Shown in pieces: positions 1-8,853 of a stretch of 64,000 bases of DNA (its first letter is position 1; each line of letters starts with the position of its first letter). The notes beneath the pieces were generated by a model. The model had not been told where the DNA came from. It saw nothing but the letters and a program-made list of their open reading frames with translations, and made no database searches. The position numbers and the translations under genes were made by a program. Source of the stretch: Thalassospira profundimaris (GTDB taxonomy: Bacteria; Pseudomonadota; Alphaproteobacteria; Rhodospirillales; Thalassospiraceae); NCBI RefSeq assembly GCF_003326795.1, contig NZ_JPWI01000017.1, positions 33,399-97,398 of the forward strand, given 5' to 3'.

Positions 1-752
1 CGGATCAGTTTGGGGGCCGCAGCACCGGGGATCAGAACCGCGCCAACAACCATGTCGGCATCAAAGACCAGGGCTTCGGTGTCGTCAATCGTTGCATATT
101 GGGTTTTGATGCGGGGACCGAAAACGTCATCAATATAGGTCAGGCGTTTGACATTCTTATCGAGAATGGTGACATCAGCCCCCATGCCGGCAGCGATCCT
201 TGCGGCATTGGTGCCGACAACACCGCCACCGATCACGACAACCTTTGCGGGCGCCACACCGGGAACACCGCCAAGCAAGACCCCGCGTCCGCCATTTGCT
301 TTCTGAAGGGCGGTTGCACCGACCTGCGGGGCCATGCGTCCTGCCACCTCGGACATCGGTGCCAGAAGTGGCAAGCCGCCATTCCGGTCCGTCACGGTTT
401 CATAGGCAATTGCTGTTGCGCCAGATTTGATCAGGCCAGCGGTCTGGTCCGGGTCCGGGGCAAGATGGAGATAGGTAAACAGCAACTGACCTTCGCGTAG
501 CTGTTCATATTCAACCTTCTGCGGCTCCTTGACCTTGATAACCATTTCAGCGGTGGCAAAAATTTCGGCTGCGGTTCCGACAATTTCCGCACCCGCAGCC
601 ACATAATCTTCATCACTGCAACCGATCCCGGCACCTGCCATGGTTTCGATTTTCACCTTGTGACCATGAATGGTCAGCTCCCGGACTGAACTTGGCGTCA
701 GTCCGACACGGTACTCGTTGTTTTTGATTTCCTTTGGAACACCAATCAGCAT
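1..752 (-). CDS. ald: Alanine dehydrogenase, C-terminal part missing at window edge
   Basis: Reading leftward from ATG at 752, the frame stays open for 250 codons to the window edge, so the C-terminus lies outside. It begins [20 protein letters not shown], the typical start of NAD-dependent alanine dehydrogenase. Also visible are the substrate-region segment VKVKEPQ and a Rossmann motif [12 protein letters not shown] in the second half. The enzyme interconverts L-alanine and pyruvate plus ammonia. A GGGAGA ribosome site precedes the start. The gene is divergent from an Lrp-type regulator 204 bp away, a common ald/aldR arrangement, so alanine-responsive control is likely. Confidence 0.93.
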   Translation of the reverse strand, partial: MLIGVPKEIKNNEYRVGLTPSSVRELTIHGHKVKIETMAGAGIGCSDEDYVAAGAEIVGTAAEIFATAEMVIKVKEPQKVEYEQLREGQLLFTYLHLAPDPDQTAGLIKSGATAIAYETVTDRNGGLPLLAPMSEVAGRMAPQVGATALQKANGGRGVLLGGVPGVAPAKVVVIGGGVVGTNAARIAAGMGADVTILDKNVKRLTYIDDVFGPRIKTQYATIDDTEALVFDADMVVGAVLIPGAAAPKLI

Positions 753-888
753 TTCGTTTTCTCCCGACGAATTCAGGTGGTAATCGGGTTATCTCCCGGC
801 TTTGACCGGGGACTCCCGGGCATTTCGCGCCCATTTTTGATTGTTTGTGCATGATACCCTAAAAATGGGGCAATTAATCTTCAATTCC

Positions 889-925
889 AGACCCGTTTGG
901 TGATATCATTGCTAGATAATTTAAA
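889..925. promoter_or_regulatory. Divergent promoter region ald/lrp with TGATATCA palindrome
   Basis: The 204-bp gap between ald and the Lrp-type gene turns AT-rich here and holds the palindrome TGATATCA at 901-908 with flanking A/T tracts. Lrp/AsnC proteins bind loosely palindromic AT-rich sites, so this is a plausible shared operator. No clear -35/-10 pair was singled out. Confidence 0.35.
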
Positions 926-956
926 AGAATGACCTAAATCTCGGAGGATTATTCTA

Positions 957-1415
957 ATGCAGATGGACGAACGTGACCGCATGATCCTGCGTTTGTTGCA
1001 GAAAGATGGTCGCATCAGCAACGCGGACCTTGCTGAAAAGGTCAACCTGTCGGCTTCGGCCTGTTTGCGGCGTGTGCGCCTGCTCGAAGAGGCGGGCTTT
1101 ATTGATCATTACACGATGCTGCTCAATCCGGCCCGGATTGGCAAACCGGGCAATGCGTTCGTCAATATCGCAATTACCCGTCAGACCCGCGAAGCACTTG
1201 AGACCTTTGAACGAGAAGTCCAGAAGGTGCCCGAGGTTGTCGAATGCTATCTTCTGGCCGGACAAAGCGATTATCTGGTGCATGTTGTCTATAGTGACAC
1301 CGCCGATTACGAGCGCATCCACAGCGAAGTCCTGACCCAGCTTCCCGGTGTCGAGCGCGTTCAAACCGTGATCACGCTTCGTGAAGTCAAACGCACCACC
1401 GAATTGCCGGTCTAG
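957..1415 (+). CDS. Lrp/AsnC family transcriptional regulator
   Basis: A 152-residue protein of the usual Lrp size. An N-terminal winged helix-turn-helix (about residues 4-60, with NADLAEKVNLSASACLRRVR as the recognition region) precedes a ligand-binding RAM/AsnC domain (about 65-145, with CYLLAGQSDYLVHV). Start ATG 957 has GGAGG at 943-947; an in-frame ATG two codons later is an alternative. It is divergent from ald, and Lrp-type AldR proteins commonly control alanine dehydrogenase, so this is its likely regulator. That role is inferred from position. Confidence 0.93.
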   Translation: MQMDERDRMILRLLQKDGRISNADLAEKVNLSASACLRRVRLLEEAGFIDHYTMLLNPARIGKPGNAFVNIAITRQTREALETFEREVQKVPEVVECYLLAGQSDYLVHVVYSDTADYERIHSEVLTQLPGVERVQTVITLREVKRTTELPV

Positions 1416-1456
1416 AACCCCTGAAATACTGAACGTGTGCATCTCTGATGCGAATA

Positions 1457-1482
1457 CAAGGCCCGTTATCTGACGGGCCTTG
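1457..1482 (+). terminator. Hairpin after lrp-type gene
   Basis: A perfect 10-bp stem (CAAGGCCCGT with ACGGGCCTTG) encloses a 6-nt loop, 42 bp past the lrp-type stop. No T-tract follows, so termination may be inefficient or factor-assisted. The rest of the 1416-1774 gap is AT-rich, with no coding signal beyond the palindrome at 1732. Confidence 0.5.
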
Positions 1483-1731
1483 ATGGTACCTTGCCTTGAT
1501 CTTTTAAAAGTCGTGCGGCGGGATAAAACCGGTTTCGGCATCTGCGACTCGTCAGGGAAATGTACAGATTCGCAAGATTTGTTCGGAAATTTGGTGCTGG
1601 TTGATTTTATGTGACCGTTATTCATCTACCGGAGAGGATGTGTCACAGATAAAATCCCTGTTTTTTCAAGGTGTCATAAGTTTTGTCTATTTATTCTCGT
1701 TCCACGGTTTGACTTTTAGGTGAATTACAAT

Positions 1732-1744
1732 GCAATAATATTGC
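1732..1744. promoter_or_regulatory. 13-bp palindrome, probable TetR operator
   Basis: GCAATA-A-TATTGC is a perfect 6+1+6 palindrome 30 bp before the tetR-type start at 1775, overlapping the likely promoter (TTGACT lies at 1709-1714). The site recurs with one change at 7181-7193 before potF, which points to autoregulation plus control of the polyamine importer. Confidence 0.5.
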
Positions 1745-1774
1745 GGGGAAAAACGCTGGGGGAAGCTAATAAAT

Positions 1775-2488
1775 ATGGAACAAGAAAATCTTGTTCGTGC
1801 GCGAAGCCACGAACAGAAACTGAAGCGTCGTGCTGATATCCTTGAGGCTGCACGTGCGCTGTATCTTGAAGGCGATGGAACCTTGCCATCGGCAGCCGAG
1901 GTTGCTCGAAAGGCCAATCTGGCCAAGGGAACCCTTTATCTCTATTTCTCAAGCAAGGAAGCCCTGTTTCTTGAAGTGCTGCGCCATTTCCAGAAGGGCT
2001 GGTTTGAGAACAATCTTGATATCATTGATCAGGAAGCATTGCGTCGCCCCGAAGAGCGGGACTCTACCCGTGTGGCGCGCGAATTCGTGCAATATCTGGT
2101 GAAGAACGAGAAGTTTCTCTGTCTCGCATCCTTGGCGCAAGGCGTTCTGGAATCAGGCTCGGACGATGAAATGGTCGTCGGTCAGCGCCGTTTTCTGGCC
2201 TCTATGGTCAAACGTACGGCTGATGCCCTGGCAGAGCTTTATGCGATCACGCCGGACGAGGCCAGCAAGCTGATGCGGTCTTCCTATGCGCTGGTGCTTG
2301 GGTTGTGGCAGATGTCACAGCTTCCGGAACGGGTGAAGCGCCTGATGGAACAGAACGCCCTGAACAGCCTTATCATCGATTTTGGAGAAGCTGCCGAAGA
2401 GGCCGTGGTGTCTTATTGGCAGGTTGCTGCACCGGGCATGAAATGTCGCGAGATGATGCGACGTGCCGCAGCAGGTGAATGTTCCTGA
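1775..2488 (+). CDS. TetR/AcrR family regulator, possible polyamine uptake repressor
   Basis: 237 residues. The N-terminal TetR DNA-binding domain (about residues 14-62) shows the characteristic ANLAKGTLYLYFSSKEALF helix-turn-helix. The rest is the variable ligand-binding helical domain; I do not recognise the ligand. ATG 1775 follows GGGGGAAG. The gene converges on the potFGHI genes and shares a terminator with them. The palindrome before it (1732-1744) is nearly repeated upstream of potF, so it may sense a polyamine or related compound. That is inference. Confidence 0.88.
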   Translation: MEQENLVRARSHEQKLKRRADILEAARALYLEGDGTLPSAAEVARKANLAKGTLYLYFSSKEALFLEVLRHFQKGWFENNLDIIDQEALRRPEERDSTRVAREFVQYLVKNEKFLCLASLAQGVLESGSDDEMVVGQRRFLASMVKRTADALAELYAITPDEASKLMRSSYALVLGLWQMSQLPERVKRLMEQNALNSLIIDFGEAAEEAVVSYWQVAAPGMKCREMMRRAAAGECS

Positions 2489-2520
2489 GCAACAGGTTTT
2501 CAGATCATCTGATTACATGA

Positions 2521-2556
2521 AAACAGCGCCGAAAGATTTCTTTCGGCGCTGTTTTT
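2521..2556. terminator. Bidirectional rho-independent terminator
   Basis: A 15-bp perfect stem (AAACAGCGCCGAAAG with CTTTCGGCGCTGTTT) with an ATTT loop, bounded by A and T tracts. It serves both the convergent tetR-type gene and the end of the pot operon. Confidence 0.9.
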
Positions 2557-2586
2557 GTCTGAGCATTTTGGTTCAGGAAATCGGGT

Positions 2587-3420
2587 CTATATGTCGCTCG
2601 CATTTGCTGTGCGGTTGCGCATTCGTTCAGATCGCAGGATCATGATGCTTGCGATCACAATCAAGATCGACACAGCAAGAATGATCAGTGTGGCTAATGC
2701 GTTGATCTCTGGCGATACCCCAAGACGCACGGACGAGAAGACCTTCATCGGAAGGGTGGTTGACCCCGGTCCGGCGACAAAGCTTGCAATCACCAGATCA
2801 TCAAGCGACAGCGTAAAGGACAGAAGCCAGCCCGCCAGAAGGGCCGGAAGGATCATCGGAAGCGTGATGACGAAAAAGATCTTGCCGGGCTTTGCGCCCA
2901 GATCCATCGCGGCTTCCTCGACCGAGATATCCATCCCCGACAGGCGCGACTGCACAACAACCGCGACATAGGCCGCACAGAAGGTCGAATGCGCGATCGT
3001 GATTGTTGAAATCCCGCGTCCTGCCGGCCAGCCGACAATTTGTTCAAGGGTTACAAACAACAGCAAAAGCGACAGACCGGTAATGACTTCGGGCATCACA
3101 AGCGGGGCTGCGATCATGCCTGAAAACAGGGTGCGTCCCTTGAACCGGCCAAAGCGTGACATGACAAGCCCGGCTGGCGTGCCAAGTGCAAGTGCAAGGG
3201 TTGCCGACATCACACCGATCCGAAGGCTGTTCCAGGCGGCATCAATCATGCCGTCATTGTTAAACAGCGACACGTACCATTTGGTCGAAAAGCCCGACCA
3301 TACGGTCACCAGCTTGCCTTCGTTAAACGAATAGATGATGACAAGCAGGATCGGCACATAAAGAAAGGCAAAGCCAAAGGCCAGTGCCGAAATCAGGAAG
3401 GTTGAACGTTTACCACTCAT
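2587..3420 (-). CDS. potI: Polyamine ABC transporter permease (PotC/PotI type)
   Basis: 277 residues, six predicted membrane segments, of the binding-protein-dependent permease family. The cytoplasmic EAA loop reads EEAAMDLGAKPGKIFFVITLP, the contact site for the ATPase. Start ATG 3420 overlaps the potH stop as ATGA, showing translational coupling; an upstream in-frame start at 3462 would lie inside potH and is unlikely. It forms the inner-membrane channel with PotH and PotG. The final gene of the operon, ending 31 bp before the terminator. Confidence 0.92.
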   Translation of the reverse strand: MSGKRSTFLISALAFGFAFLYVPILLVIIYSFNEGKLVTVWSGFSTKWYVSLFNNDGMIDAAWNSLRIGVMSATLALALGTPAGLVMSRFGRFKGRTLFSGMIAAPLVMPEVITGLSLLLLFVTLEQIVGWPAGRGISTITIAHSTFCAAYVAVVVQSRLSGMDISVEEAAMDLGAKPGKIFFVITLPMILPALLAGWLLSFTLSLDDLVIASFVAGPGSTTLPMKVFSSVRLGVSPEINALATLIILAVSILIVIASIMILRSERMRNRTANASDI

Positions 3421-4346
3421 TGCTGGCCTTCCTCCTGCTTGGTCTGGATATGCTGGAACCACATGATCGGAACAACCAGGAAGACCAGCATCGCAATCGC
3501 CACCGCCGATGCAATCGGCCAGTCACGGTTGGCAAAGAATTCGTTCCAAAGCGTTCGACCGATCATAAGGGTATTCGGACCGCCCAGAAGTTCCGGAATA
3601 ACGAATTCGCCCACAGCCGGAATAAAGACCAGAAGCGATCCCGCCAGAATCCCCGGAAGTGACAGCGGCAGGGTAACTTTGACAAAGGCCTGCCAGGGCT
3701 TGCAGCCAAGATCAAGGGCTGCCTCGATCAGGCTGATATCCATTTTCTCAAGTGTCGAGTAAAGCGGCAGGATCATGAAGGGCAGGTAGGTGTAGACAAT
3801 CCCGACATAGACCGCGAACTCGGTCTGGCGCATGATCAGTGGTTCGGAAATGATGCCGGTCCACAGCAGGAATGCATTGATCAGGCCTTCGCGATCCAGA
3901 ATCCCGATCCACGCATAGACACGGATCAGAAAGCTGGTCCAGAATGGCAGGATCACAAGCATCAGAAGCACACTGCGCATCGATCCGCGCGCACGGGCAA
4001 TCCCGTAGGCCATCGGATAGCCGATCAGCAGGGTGATGACGGTGGAGATCGCGGCAATCCGGATCGAATTCAGATAGGCCGTCGCATAAAGGCTGTCTGA
4101 TAACAGGAACAGGTAGTTCCCGAAATTAAGCGTTATCGTTACACCTTCATCAATCCAGGCGAACAGCGCGCTATAAGGCGGCTGCGCATATTCGGCCATG
4201 GAAAAACTGATCTTCAGAACGATCAGAAACGGCACCAGGAAGAACAGGAAAAGCCAGAAATACGGAATACCTATGACCAGTACCCGGCCATGCTTGATCA
4301 TCCAGCGATCAAAACGTTGTTTCAGGGTTAGCTTGTCACTGCTCAT
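3417..4346 (-). CDS. potH: Polyamine ABC transporter permease (PotB/PotH type)
   Basis: 309 residues with an unusually long cytoplasmic N-terminus, then about six membrane helices. The EAA motif is EAALDLGCKPWQAFVKVTLP near residue 215. Start ATG 4346 overlaps the potG stop (ATGA), and its own stop overlaps the potI start in the same way, so potG-potH-potI are coupled. Family and gene order match the E. coli putrescine importer PotFGHI. Spermidine or another polyamine remains possible as substrate. Confidence 0.92.
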   Translation of the reverse strand: MSSDKLTLKQRFDRWMIKHGRVLVIGIPYFWLFLFFLVPFLIVLKISFSMAEYAQPPYSALFAWIDEGVTITLNFGNYLFLLSDSLYATAYLNSIRIAAISTVITLLIGYPMAYGIARARGSMRSVLLMLVILPFWTSFLIRVYAWIGILDREGLINAFLLWTGIISEPLIMRQTEFAVYVGIVYTYLPFMILPLYSTLEKMDISLIEAALDLGCKPWQAFVKVTLPLSLPGILAGSLLVFIPAVGEFVIPELLGGPNTLMIGRTLWNEFFANRDWPIASAVAIAMLVFLVVPIMWFQHIQTKQEEGQQ

Positions 4347-5530
4347 TGGTTCAGAACCGAAGCAGCCCCGGCCTCCCACGATACCCAGACGCTGTCTTCC
4401 CACGTGTAACGCGGTTCTATCTGGCGGGTGGAATTCGGTTCGGTCACCTTGATGCGTTTGCCGCTTGCAAGGCGCACGTGATAGGTCGAAATGCCGCCAA
4501 GATAGCCGATCTCTTCAACCTTGCCCGACACACAGTTATATTTGGTGTCTTCCGGTGCCTCTTTGGTCAGACGCAGGCGTTCGGGGCGAATGGCGGCCCA
4601 GAATGTCATGCCCTCGTGGCCCTGAACCGCGTGATCAATGTAGATTTCGCAACCGGCTTCGTCGGATTTGATGACAGCGTATTTCTCGTCATCATCAACC
4701 AGAACGCCTTCGATCAGGTTGACCTGACCAAGGAAGTTCGCCGTGTAGCGGCTGTTGGGATATTCATAAAGTTCGAACGGCGTTCCGATCTGGTTGATCA
4801 CGCCTTCATTCATCACGGCGATACGTGATGCCATCGTCATGGCTTCTTCCTGGTCATGGGTTACCATGACAAAGGTCGTGCCGACTTTTTCCTGAATATT
4901 GACCAGTTCGAACTGGGTCTGTTCGCGAAGCTTCTTGTCAAGTGCGCCAAGCGGTTCATCAAGCAACAGAACCTTGGGGCGCTTGATCAGTGAACGGGCA
5001 AGGGCGACGCGCTGGCGCTGTCCGCCCGAAAGCTGATGGGGTTTGCGTTTGGCAAACTTGCTCATCTGGACAAGGCCAAGCATCTCGGCCACCAGTTCCC
5101 TGATCTCGCTGCGCGAAACCCCGTCCTGCACAAGGCCGAATGCGACATTCTGCTCGACGCTCATATGCGGGAACAGGGCATAGGACTGGAACATCATGTT
5201 GGTCGGGCGTTCATAGGCCGGAACACCGTCCATATCGACGCCATCAATATAGATTTTTCCCGATGTCGGTTCCTCGAACCCGGCCAGCATGCGCAGAAGC
5301 GTTGTTTTCCCGCAGCCCGAACCGCCCAGAAGGGCAAACAGTTCGTGGCGATAAATATCAAGGGAAACATCATCAACGGCGTAGAAGTCACCGAATTTCT
5401 TGGTCACATTCTCAAAGCGGATATAGGGAACCGCATCCGGGTTGTTCCAAGGTTGCGTCTTATGCACGTCCTCATGCGCGCGATCCAAAACCGCCTCAGG
5501 CACCAGCATTCTCCCCTGTTTCAAATTCAT
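4343..5530 (-). CDS. potG: Polyamine ABC transporter ATP-binding protein PotG/PotA type
   Basis: 395 residues. ABC ATPase with Walker A GGSGCGKTT, Q-loop FQSYALFPHM, signature LSGGQRQRVALAR, Walker B VLLLDEPLGALD, and H-loop VTHDQEEA, followed by a C-terminal TOBE/regulatory domain. ATG 5530 is chosen as start because homologues carry a short tail before the ABC core; its ribosome site is poor. An in-frame ATG at 5509 lies directly after GGGGAGA, too close for a good spacing. Supplies energy for PotHI-mediated uptake. A 378-bp gap with a terminator separates it from potF. Confidence 0.92.
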   Translation of the reverse strand: MNLKQGRMLVPEAVLDRAHEDVHKTQPWNNPDAVPYIRFENVTKKFGDFYAVDDVSLDIYRHELFALLGGSGCGKTTLLRMLAGFEEPTSGKIYIDGVDMDGVPAYERPTNMMFQSYALFPHMSVEQNVAFGLVQDGVSRSEIRELVAEMLGLVQMSKFAKRKPHQLSGGQRQRVALARSLIKRPKVLLLDEPLGALDKKLREQTQFELVNIQEKVGTTFVMVTHDQEEAMTMASRIAVMNEGVINQIGTPFELYEYPNSRYTANFLGQVNLIEGVLVDDDEKYAVIKSDEAGCEIYIDHAVQGHEGMTFWAAIRPERLRLTKEAPEDTKYNCVSGKVEEIGYLGGISTYHVRLASGKRIKVTEPNSTRQIEPRYTWEDSVWVSWEAGAASVLNQ

Positions 5531-5832
5531 GATGAACCGATAATTCCAGACGACAGTCCCTGATGATCTGCTGCGCAATCTTTGAATGTTGCGTCGGCGC
5601 CGGTATGTCGGTTCGCTCTGATAACAGGATGAAGCAATTCTACAATCTGTAAAGAGGGGTGTGCGATATTTTGAACAACAACCCGTATATGCCGCCAAAA
5701 ATGGCAGGAAATGACCTTGGGGTGTTCAGAAAATGTGCATTATTCAACGGGCCTCAGGCTGTGGGCTGTTGGTCGGGCATGTGTGAATATCATCACAGGA
5801 TCGCGAGTCACATCACGGCCCGGCTGCACATC
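5531..5832. other. Non-coding stretch between potF terminator and potG
   Basis: No open frame here looks like a protein. Because a strong terminator follows potF, this stretch probably carries a separate leftward promoter for potGHI. The A/T-rich part around 5630-5690 is the best place for it, but I could not pick a convincing -35/-10 pair. Confidence 0.35.
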
Positions 5833-5862
5833 AAAAAGGGCGCGATCAAAATCGCGCCCTTT
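5833..5862 (-). terminator. Rho-independent terminator after potF
   Basis: A 12-bp perfect stem (AAAGGGCGCGAT with ATCGCGCCCTTT) with a 4-nt loop. Read leftward it ends in TTTTTGA, so it terminates potF transcription before potG. Confidence 0.88.
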
Positions 5863-5908
5863 GACGTTCAGAAGGTCCGACCATCAAGTGATGGTCGCAA
5901 TAGATTTC

Positions 5909-7009
5909 TTACTGACCGGTTTTAAGTTTGGTCCACAGACGGGTACGGGTACGCAATTCGCGAGGACCCGGTTCGATTTTCGAACGCAGACGTTCCTTGA
6001 CTTCCTGAGACGGGTAAACGCCCGGATCAGATTTCAGCGCTTCGTCGATCATCGGCATGGCTGCAAGGTTCGGTGTTGCATAGGCGACATAGTTTGCAAT
6101 GTCGGCTTCAACATCGGCACGCAGGACATAATCGATGAATTTGTGTGCGAGCTCGGCATGCGGTGCATCGGCCGGGATCATCATCACGTCAAACCAGATC
6201 AGGGTACCTTCATTCGGGATCACGTATTTGATCTCGTTGCCGTTGCCGGCTTCTTCTGCGCGGGCTGCTGCCTGACCAACGTCACCCGACCAGCCGACAG
6301 ATACGCAGACATTGCCGTTGGCAAGGTCGTTAATGTATTGCGAACTGTGGAAATAGGTGATGTACGGGCGGATTTTCTCCAGCTCGGCCATCGCACTTTC
6401 GATGCTTTCTGCGGTCGGTGCGCCTTCCGGCATGTTGCCAAGATAGAAGTTCACAAGCGGGACGATCTCGCCCGGATCATCCAGAAGCGTCAGGCCGCAT
6501 TTGGACAGGGCTTCGGCATATTTCGGATCGAAAATCAGCGACCAGCTGTCAAGCGGCGCGTCATCCCCAAGGACTTCCTTGACCTTGGCAACGTTATAAC
6601 CAAAACCGTTGGTGCCCCAAAGATACGGAACAGCGAAATCGTTGTTCGGATCGTATTTTGCGGTCTGGGCCAGAATGACCGGATCAAGGTTGCCGAAATT
6701 GGTCAGTTTGGTCTTGTCGACTTTCTGGAAAATGCCCGCCTGGATCAGGCGCTGGGCATCGGCCAGGGTCGGGACAACAATGTCGTAACCGGAATTGCCG
6801 GCAAGAAGCTTTGCCTCGACAACCTGGTTGCTGTCATAGACGTCGTAGTTAACCTTGATGCCGGTTTCTTTTTCGAAATTGGCAATGGTTTCTTCGCCGA
6901 TATAGTCAGACCAGTTGTAGATGTTCAAAACATCTTCGGCTTGCGCTGCACCGGCAAAGCCGATCGAGGCAAGCACGACAAGGCTTGAAGATTTAAGAAG
7001 AGATTTCAT
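5909..7009 (-). CDS. potF: Periplasmic polyamine-binding protein (PotD/PotF type)
   Basis: 366 residues. Sec signal peptide with the cut predicted after GFAGAAQA, and a mature start EDVLNIYNWSDYIGEET, a hallmark of PotD/PotF binding proteins. Asp and aromatic residues typical of the polyamine pocket (NWSDYI, SVGWSGD) are visible. ATG 7009 follows GGGAGG at ten bases; upstream in-frame Met codons lie in the promoter. It delivers putrescine or spermidine to PotGHI. It is transcribed ahead of its terminator, so it can be made in excess over the membrane parts. Confidence 0.93.
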   Translation of the reverse strand: MKSLLKSSSLVVLASIGFAGAAQAEDVLNIYNWSDYIGEETIANFEKETGIKVNYDVYDSNQVVEAKLLAGNSGYDIVVPTLADAQRLIQAGIFQKVDKTKLTNFGNLDPVILAQTAKYDPNNDFAVPYLWGTNGFGYNVAKVKEVLGDDAPLDSWSLIFDPKYAEALSKCGLTLLDDPGEIVPLVNFYLGNMPEGAPTAESIESAMAELEKIRPYITYFHSSQYINDLANGNVCVSVGWSGDVGQAAARAEEAGNGNEIKYVIPNEGTLIWFDVMMIPADAPHAELAHKFIDYVLRADVEADIANYVAYATPNLAAMPMIDEALKSDPGVYPSQEVKERLRSKIEPGPRELRTRTRLWTKLKTGQ

Positions 7010-7090
7010 TTCGCTGAGCCTCCCATGTGGCAGCGTTTGAAAGTTTGGTGATCCTGTTGTTTGCTTCCTCCAGGACCCGAGGACACGTCC

Positions 7091-7122
7091 AATATCCTTC
7101 GAATGCATCAGGATATTGTCAA
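7091..7122 (-). promoter_or_regulatory. Likely potF promoter with overlapping inverted repeat
   Basis: On the minus strand TTGACA (complement of 7117-7122) stands 17-18 bp before AGGATA, a reasonable sigma-70 promoter. The same stretch is an 8-bp inverted repeat, AATATCCT (7091-7098) and AGGATATT (7110-7117) with 11 bp between, so a regulator could sit on the promoter. Confidence 0.5.
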
Positions 7123-7180
7123 ACACAAGATGGAAAATTGTGCATTTTTCGCATCAAGTAAAAAATTAGGCATTTTCGAT

Positions 7181-7193
7181 GCAATAATCTTGC
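7181..7193. promoter_or_regulatory. Second copy of the TetR-type palindrome, upstream of potF
   Basis: GCAATAATCTTGC differs from the palindrome at 1732-1744 by one base. The identical flanks T before and G after extend the match to 14 of 15 positions. It lies 172 bp before the potF start. Confidence 0.45.
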
Positions 7194-7233
7194 GCCGGGA
7201 CTTCACACCCGGCGCAAAATTCGACCCGCAGTT

Positions 7234-8583
7234 TTAAACGTTCAGCAGAAGATGCTCGCGTTCCCATGCACTGATCACGGTCTGATAGGCATCCCACTCG
7301 GCTTCCTTGACCGCCAGAACCGCTGCTGAGAATTCCTCGCCAAGCAGCTCTTTAAGCGGCTTGCAACGCTGGAACTTCGCCAATGCTTCATGGATATGGC
7401 GGGGCAGGGAATGGGCGCGGTCATAGCCCGAACCTTCGATCGGTGCGGTCGGCTCGATTTCTTCAATGATGCCAAGCAAGCCACAGGCAAGTGATGCGGC
7501 AACCGCCAGATACGGGTTTGCATCTGCACCCGGGATCCGGTTTTCGATACGGCGTGCCGCAGCCGGGCCATTGGGCTGACGCAGGCCGACGGTACGGTTA
7601 TCAAGGGACCAGTGCATGTTGATCGGCGCATCCGACCAGGGCTGCAAACGGCGATAGCTGTTCATGTTCGGAGCCAGAAGCGGCATGGCCGCAGGCAGAT
7701 AACGCTGCAGGCCGCCAATATAGTTCAGGAACATCTTGGAGTTCTCGCCATCATCATCGGCAAACAGGTTCTTGCCAGTGTTGATGTCGATCAGACTTTG
7801 ATGGATATGCATGGCGCTGCCCGGATGGTTGCCCATCGGTTTTGCCATGAAAGTTCCATAGACTCCGTGCTTGAGTGCAGTTTCGCGCAGGGTGCGTTTG
7901 AACAGGAACGACTGGTCGGCCAGTTCAAGCGGCTCGCCATGGTTGAAGTTCATTTCAAGCTGGGCCGGGCCGGATTCGTGGCTCATGGTATCGGCATCGA
8001 TATCCATGGCCTCGCAATAGTCATACAGGTCTTCGATCAGCGGATCGAATTCGTTGATCGCGTCGATTCCAAACGCGTTCGATGCCCGTTCCGGGCGCCC
8101 GGAACGTCCAATCGGCGGCTCAAGCGGGTTGTCCGGGTCGGTGTTTTTTGCCACCAGATAAAATTCAAGTTCAGGGGCAATGACCGGTGTCATGCCGCGT
8201 TCCTCAAAAGCCTTGAGAACACGTTTGAGAACCCCGCGCGGCGAGGTCGAAACTTCCTCGCCCGAGAAATGATAACAGTCGCAGATGATCTGAGCAGTCG
8301 GCTCCTCGTACCAGGGCACAACGCGGATGGTCTTCGGGTCAGGAACCATCACAACGTCTTTCTCGGCGGGATCAAGGAATGCATCGGTTTCTTCGGGATA
8401 GCCGCCAGTCACAGTCAGGCAGAAAATTGCCTCCGGGATGGCAAGGCTTTTGGCCTCCAGACCGCGCAGGAATTTCTGCGTCGGCAGGACCTTGCCCCTT
8501 GCGACCCCTGACATATCGGGGACGATGCATTCGACTTCTTCGATTTTACGCTCAGATAGCCACTTCTTGAGATCGGTGCTCAT
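7234..8583 (-). CDS. Glutamine synthetase family protein, probable gamma-glutamylpolyamine synthetase
   Basis: About 449 residues from ATG 8583. The glutamine synthetase catalytic core is clear: ELEFYLV, SGPAQLEMNF, GSAMHIHQSL (active-site His), APNMNSYRR, NRTVGLRQP, and ENRIPGADANPYL near the end. The PuuA-like length and position just upstream of potF suggest it ligates glutamate to putrescine or another amine as the first step of polyamine breakdown. In-frame starts at 8646 (ATG) and 8655 (TTG) would add about 21-24 residues; none has a good ribosome site. True glutamine synthetase is less likely given the context. Confidence 0.88.
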   Translation of the reverse strand: MSTDLKKWLSERKIEEVECIVPDMSGVARGKVLPTQKFLRGLEAKSLAIPEAIFCLTVTGGYPEETDAFLDPAEKDVVMVPDPKTIRVVPWYEEPTAQIICDCYHFSGEEVSTSPRGVLKRVLKAFEERGMTPVIAPELEFYLVAKNTDPDNPLEPPIGRSGRPERASNAFGIDAINEFDPLIEDLYDYCEAMDIDADTMSHESGPAQLEMNFNHGEPLELADQSFLFKRTLRETALKHGVYGTFMAKPMGNHPGSAMHIHQSLIDINTGKNLFADDDGENSKMFLNYIGGLQRYLPAAMPLLAPNMNSYRRLQPWSDAPINMHWSLDNRTVGLRQPNGPAAARRIENRIPGADANPYLAVAASLACGLLGIIEEIEPTAPIEGSGYDRAHSLPRHIHEALAKFQRCKPLKELLGEEFSAAVLAVKEAEWDAYQTVISAWEREHLLLNV

Positions 8584-8853
8584 ATGTAGTCGGGCGCTTT
8601 CACGCCAGTCCTTCAAAATTGCATTTTCTTGCGTTTTTCGGGCCATTCCCGACAAAATTCACAAGAAAGAATGTTGGTCTTCGAAGAGTTTTGTATTTAA
8701 TTTTCTTATTGTCTTTGTTTTTCGAATTATAGTCGAAATATTGGTGTTATCGTCGAAGATATCAATTCATATCTCTGGAACGCTTCCACCATATTGCGCT
8801 ATAAGTGCTCCAGATTATAAGGGCAGCGTTTGGACGCTGGTCAAGGAGGTATT

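Noticed and set aside
5711..6988. 425-codon open frame opposite potF
   Set aside because: It mirrors the codon pattern of potF, has no family motifs or ribosome site, and is an antisense shadow.
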